NCBI GenBank assembly: GCA_023299965.1
Contig: JALZVN010000119.1
Location: 1 to 6,686 of the forward strand
Reading direction: 5' to 3'
From: Saprospiraceae bacterium
GTDB taxonomy: Bacteria > Bacteroidota > Bacteroidia > Chitinophagales > Saprospiraceae
DNA: 6,686 nucleotides
Part shown: piece by piece, positions 5,873 to 6,686 of the stretch
Layout: each line of letters opens with the position of its first letter
Numbering within the stretch: position 1 is the first letter of the stretch
Made by a program: the position numbers and the translations under genes
The notes under the pieces: model-generated
Databases searched by the model: none
What the model was told of the DNA's origin: nothing
The model's input: only the letters and a program-made list of their open reading frames with translations

Positions 5873-6499
5873 ACGAATTGTGAGTATTGAATTAGGAATG
5901 CAGCGCTGGTGCGCTCATAGCAGATTCCCTATTTTGGACTTTTTGTTAGTGTTAAACCCTTTTCAACATACTTGCGAAGCGTTCAAAATTCAAAATGGGC
6001 GCTTGTATCCCGTCATACGCTTGTACTCGGCGAGCTATCCAGATATTCATCATAGTCGTTGCTAGTATTCGCTTGATCGCTCATCCGTCACATCTCCTTG
6101 ATTCATTATCTGCCTAGCTCACCTCATATCGCTGCTACCGGGAGCGCAAAAATATCTTTCGATTAATATCATTTAAGACTATATCTAGGGTAATGGGCTT
6201 ACCTTGAATTTAATCTAAATTATACACCACTTATATGTACGTTAGAATAAAGGACTTAATACTATTATTCGAAAGGTCGTAATATGGTTGTTTTATCACG
6301 AATAGCTAGATACTTGCGCAGTCACATGAAATTGGACTTATCACCCACAAATGTATTCGAAACATGCTAGATTCATAGTGGTTACAAAAAGGCAGAAATA
6401 AAAATATTTTTTTTCACTATTTTTGAGAACAAGACACGTTGAGATTCAGGGTGTTACTCCACGAGCATATTATTTATCAGAGATATTTAATAATGGGGC
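5873..6499. other. Long gene-less stretch
   Basis: No convincing protein or RNA gene is seen over about 630 bases. Contents noted are: a short hairpin AGCGC-TGGT-GCGCT (5902-5915) 30 bases after the zinc-finger gene, with no T tract; a tandem pair of TTCAAAA (5982-5995); a 23-codon minus-strand frame with a good ribosome site (6013-6084); and AT-rich sequence from 6160 onward, including a T8 run near 6411. The hexamer TATTCG or its complement recurs at 6066, 6266, 6299 and 6354, and again inside the promoter at 6509. The stretch probably consists of the 3' end of the zinc-finger transcript and the upstream region of the promoter at 6500-6530. Confidence 0.6.
6013..6084 (-). CDS. Possible 23-residue acidic small protein
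   Basis: The minus-strand frame from ATG at 6084 to TGA at 6013 encodes 23 residues beginning MSDQANTSNDYDEYLD and rich in Asp and Ser. It is preceded by AAGGAG (6099-6094) with a 9-base gap to the ATG, an ideal Shine-Dalgarno arrangement, which is notable because the real genes here lack one. There is no similarity I recognise, no promoter is visible, and a frame this short is easily produced by chance. Confidence 0.12.
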   Translation of the reverse strand: MSDQANTSNDYDEYLDSSPSTSV

Positions 6500-6530
6500 T
6501 TGTAGAAACGAATAATTCGTTCTATATTTG
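6500..6530 (+). promoter_or_regulatory. Strong Bacteroidota-type promoter
   Basis: TATATTTG (6523-6530) matches the TAnnTTTG -7 element of the primary sigma factor of this phylum exactly. A TTG at 6500-6502 sits 20 bases upstream in the place of the -33 TTTG element (consensus spacing about 19). Transcription would start a few bases downstream, in the GC-richer stretch near 6535. It drives the leader that runs off the right edge. Confidence 0.75.
6507..6521. promoter_or_regulatory. Palindrome in promoter spacer, possible operator
   Basis: AACGAAT-A-ATTCGTT is a perfect 7-bp-arm palindrome around one central base. It lies wholly within the spacer between the -33 and -7 elements and ends one base before TATATTTG. 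A dimeric repressor bound here would block RNA polymerase. No regulator is encoded beside it, so the role is inference. Confidence 0.45.
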
Positions 6531-6686
6531 CGTCCCCTTAGGAAAAGGCTTTAACAGTCATAATTTATAAGGAATTATATAAGACGGTCATCGGATCGTC
6601 TACTTTATATAAAAAGTTCATTGACAATAAGGAGAGATAGAGAAATAGAAAGATAACAGAATTAATTTTGAGTATGAGTACTAGGA
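6531..6686 (+). other. Structured leader, probably of a ribosomal RNA operon
   Basis: No open frame starts here. After the promoter there is a hairpin-forming segment: TTATATAA (6575-6582) pairs with TTATATAA (6605-6612), enclosing GACG (6583-6586) with CGTC (6597-6600) and a 4-base bulge on the 3' side. It is followed by AAAAAGTTCATTGACA (6611-6626) and a purine-rich stretch of GAGAGATAGAGAAATAG type. From memory, a GTTCATTGACA-like box followed by purine-rich sequence is common in 16S rRNA leaders of Bacteroidota. The window ends before any mature 16S sequence, so the identity is inferred. The alternative is a long 5' leader of a highly expressed protein gene. Confidence 0.5.

Noticed and set aside
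5902..5915. AGCGC-TGGT-GCGCT hairpin as the terminator of the zinc-finger gene
   Set aside because: The stem is only 5 bp and no T tract follows, so it is not a credible intrinsic terminator.
5880..6065. A 61-codon + strand frame starting with GTG just after the zinc-finger gene
   Set aside because: It has a weak start, no recognisable similarity, no leader signals and a composition unlike the neighbouring genes; chance is more likely.

Overview
The window reads as ordinary chromosome of a member of the Bacteroidota, probably from the marine or activated-sludge Saprospiria-like part of the phylum. The evidence is: a secreted protein with a C-terminal type IX secretion (T9SS) sorting domain; a DUF2480 protein, a family I know only from this phylum; a small DksA/TraR zinc-finger protein of the Bacteroidota type; genes with A-rich rather than Shine-Dalgarno leaders; and a textbook Bacteroidota sigma-factor -7 element (TATATTTG) near the right end. 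No identification finer than the phylum is secure.

Layout from left to right. Positions 1-622 hold no convincing gene. They start with five copies of a 9-base tandem repeat cut by the window edge, followed by short coding-like stretches in shifting frames and an AT-rich inverted repeat. Positions 623-2008 (+) encode a 461-residue secreted, cysteine-repeat T9SS cargo protein, closed by a strong intrinsic terminator (2027-2063) and perhaps a second one (2184-2212). A leftward gene cluster then fills 5448 down to 2241: an uncharacterised single-pass membrane protein with a DUF3592-like segment, scpB (chromosome segregation, without an adjacent scpA), a DUF2480 protein, and, after a 164-base gap, an MltD-like lytic transglycosylase. 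The first three are packed tightly enough to be one transcript; the transglycosylase may have its own promoter. Divergently, 5531-5872 (+) encodes a 113-residue DksA/TraR-type zinc-finger protein.

Positions 5873-6686 contain no convincing protein gene. The last ~190 bases look like a strong promoter with a palindrome in its spacer, followed by a structured leader containing a GTTCATTGACA box. I read this as the probable start of a ribosomal RNA operon whose 16S gene lies beyond the window, but no mature rRNA is present to prove it.

Functionally the leftward cluster touches chromosome segregation (ScpB) and cell-wall remodelling (transglycosylase), with two proteins of unknown role beside them. 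The zinc-finger protein belongs to a family that binds RNA polymerase, which can include control of rRNA promoters; its closeness to a possible rRNA promoter is suggestive only. I found no CRISPR array, transposase, phage gene or defence system. The observations I rate highest are an internal duplication inside the DUF2480 protein, the palindrome placed inside the right-end promoter, the uncharacterised membrane protein that heads the scpB cluster, and a G7 tract inside the surface-protein gene.
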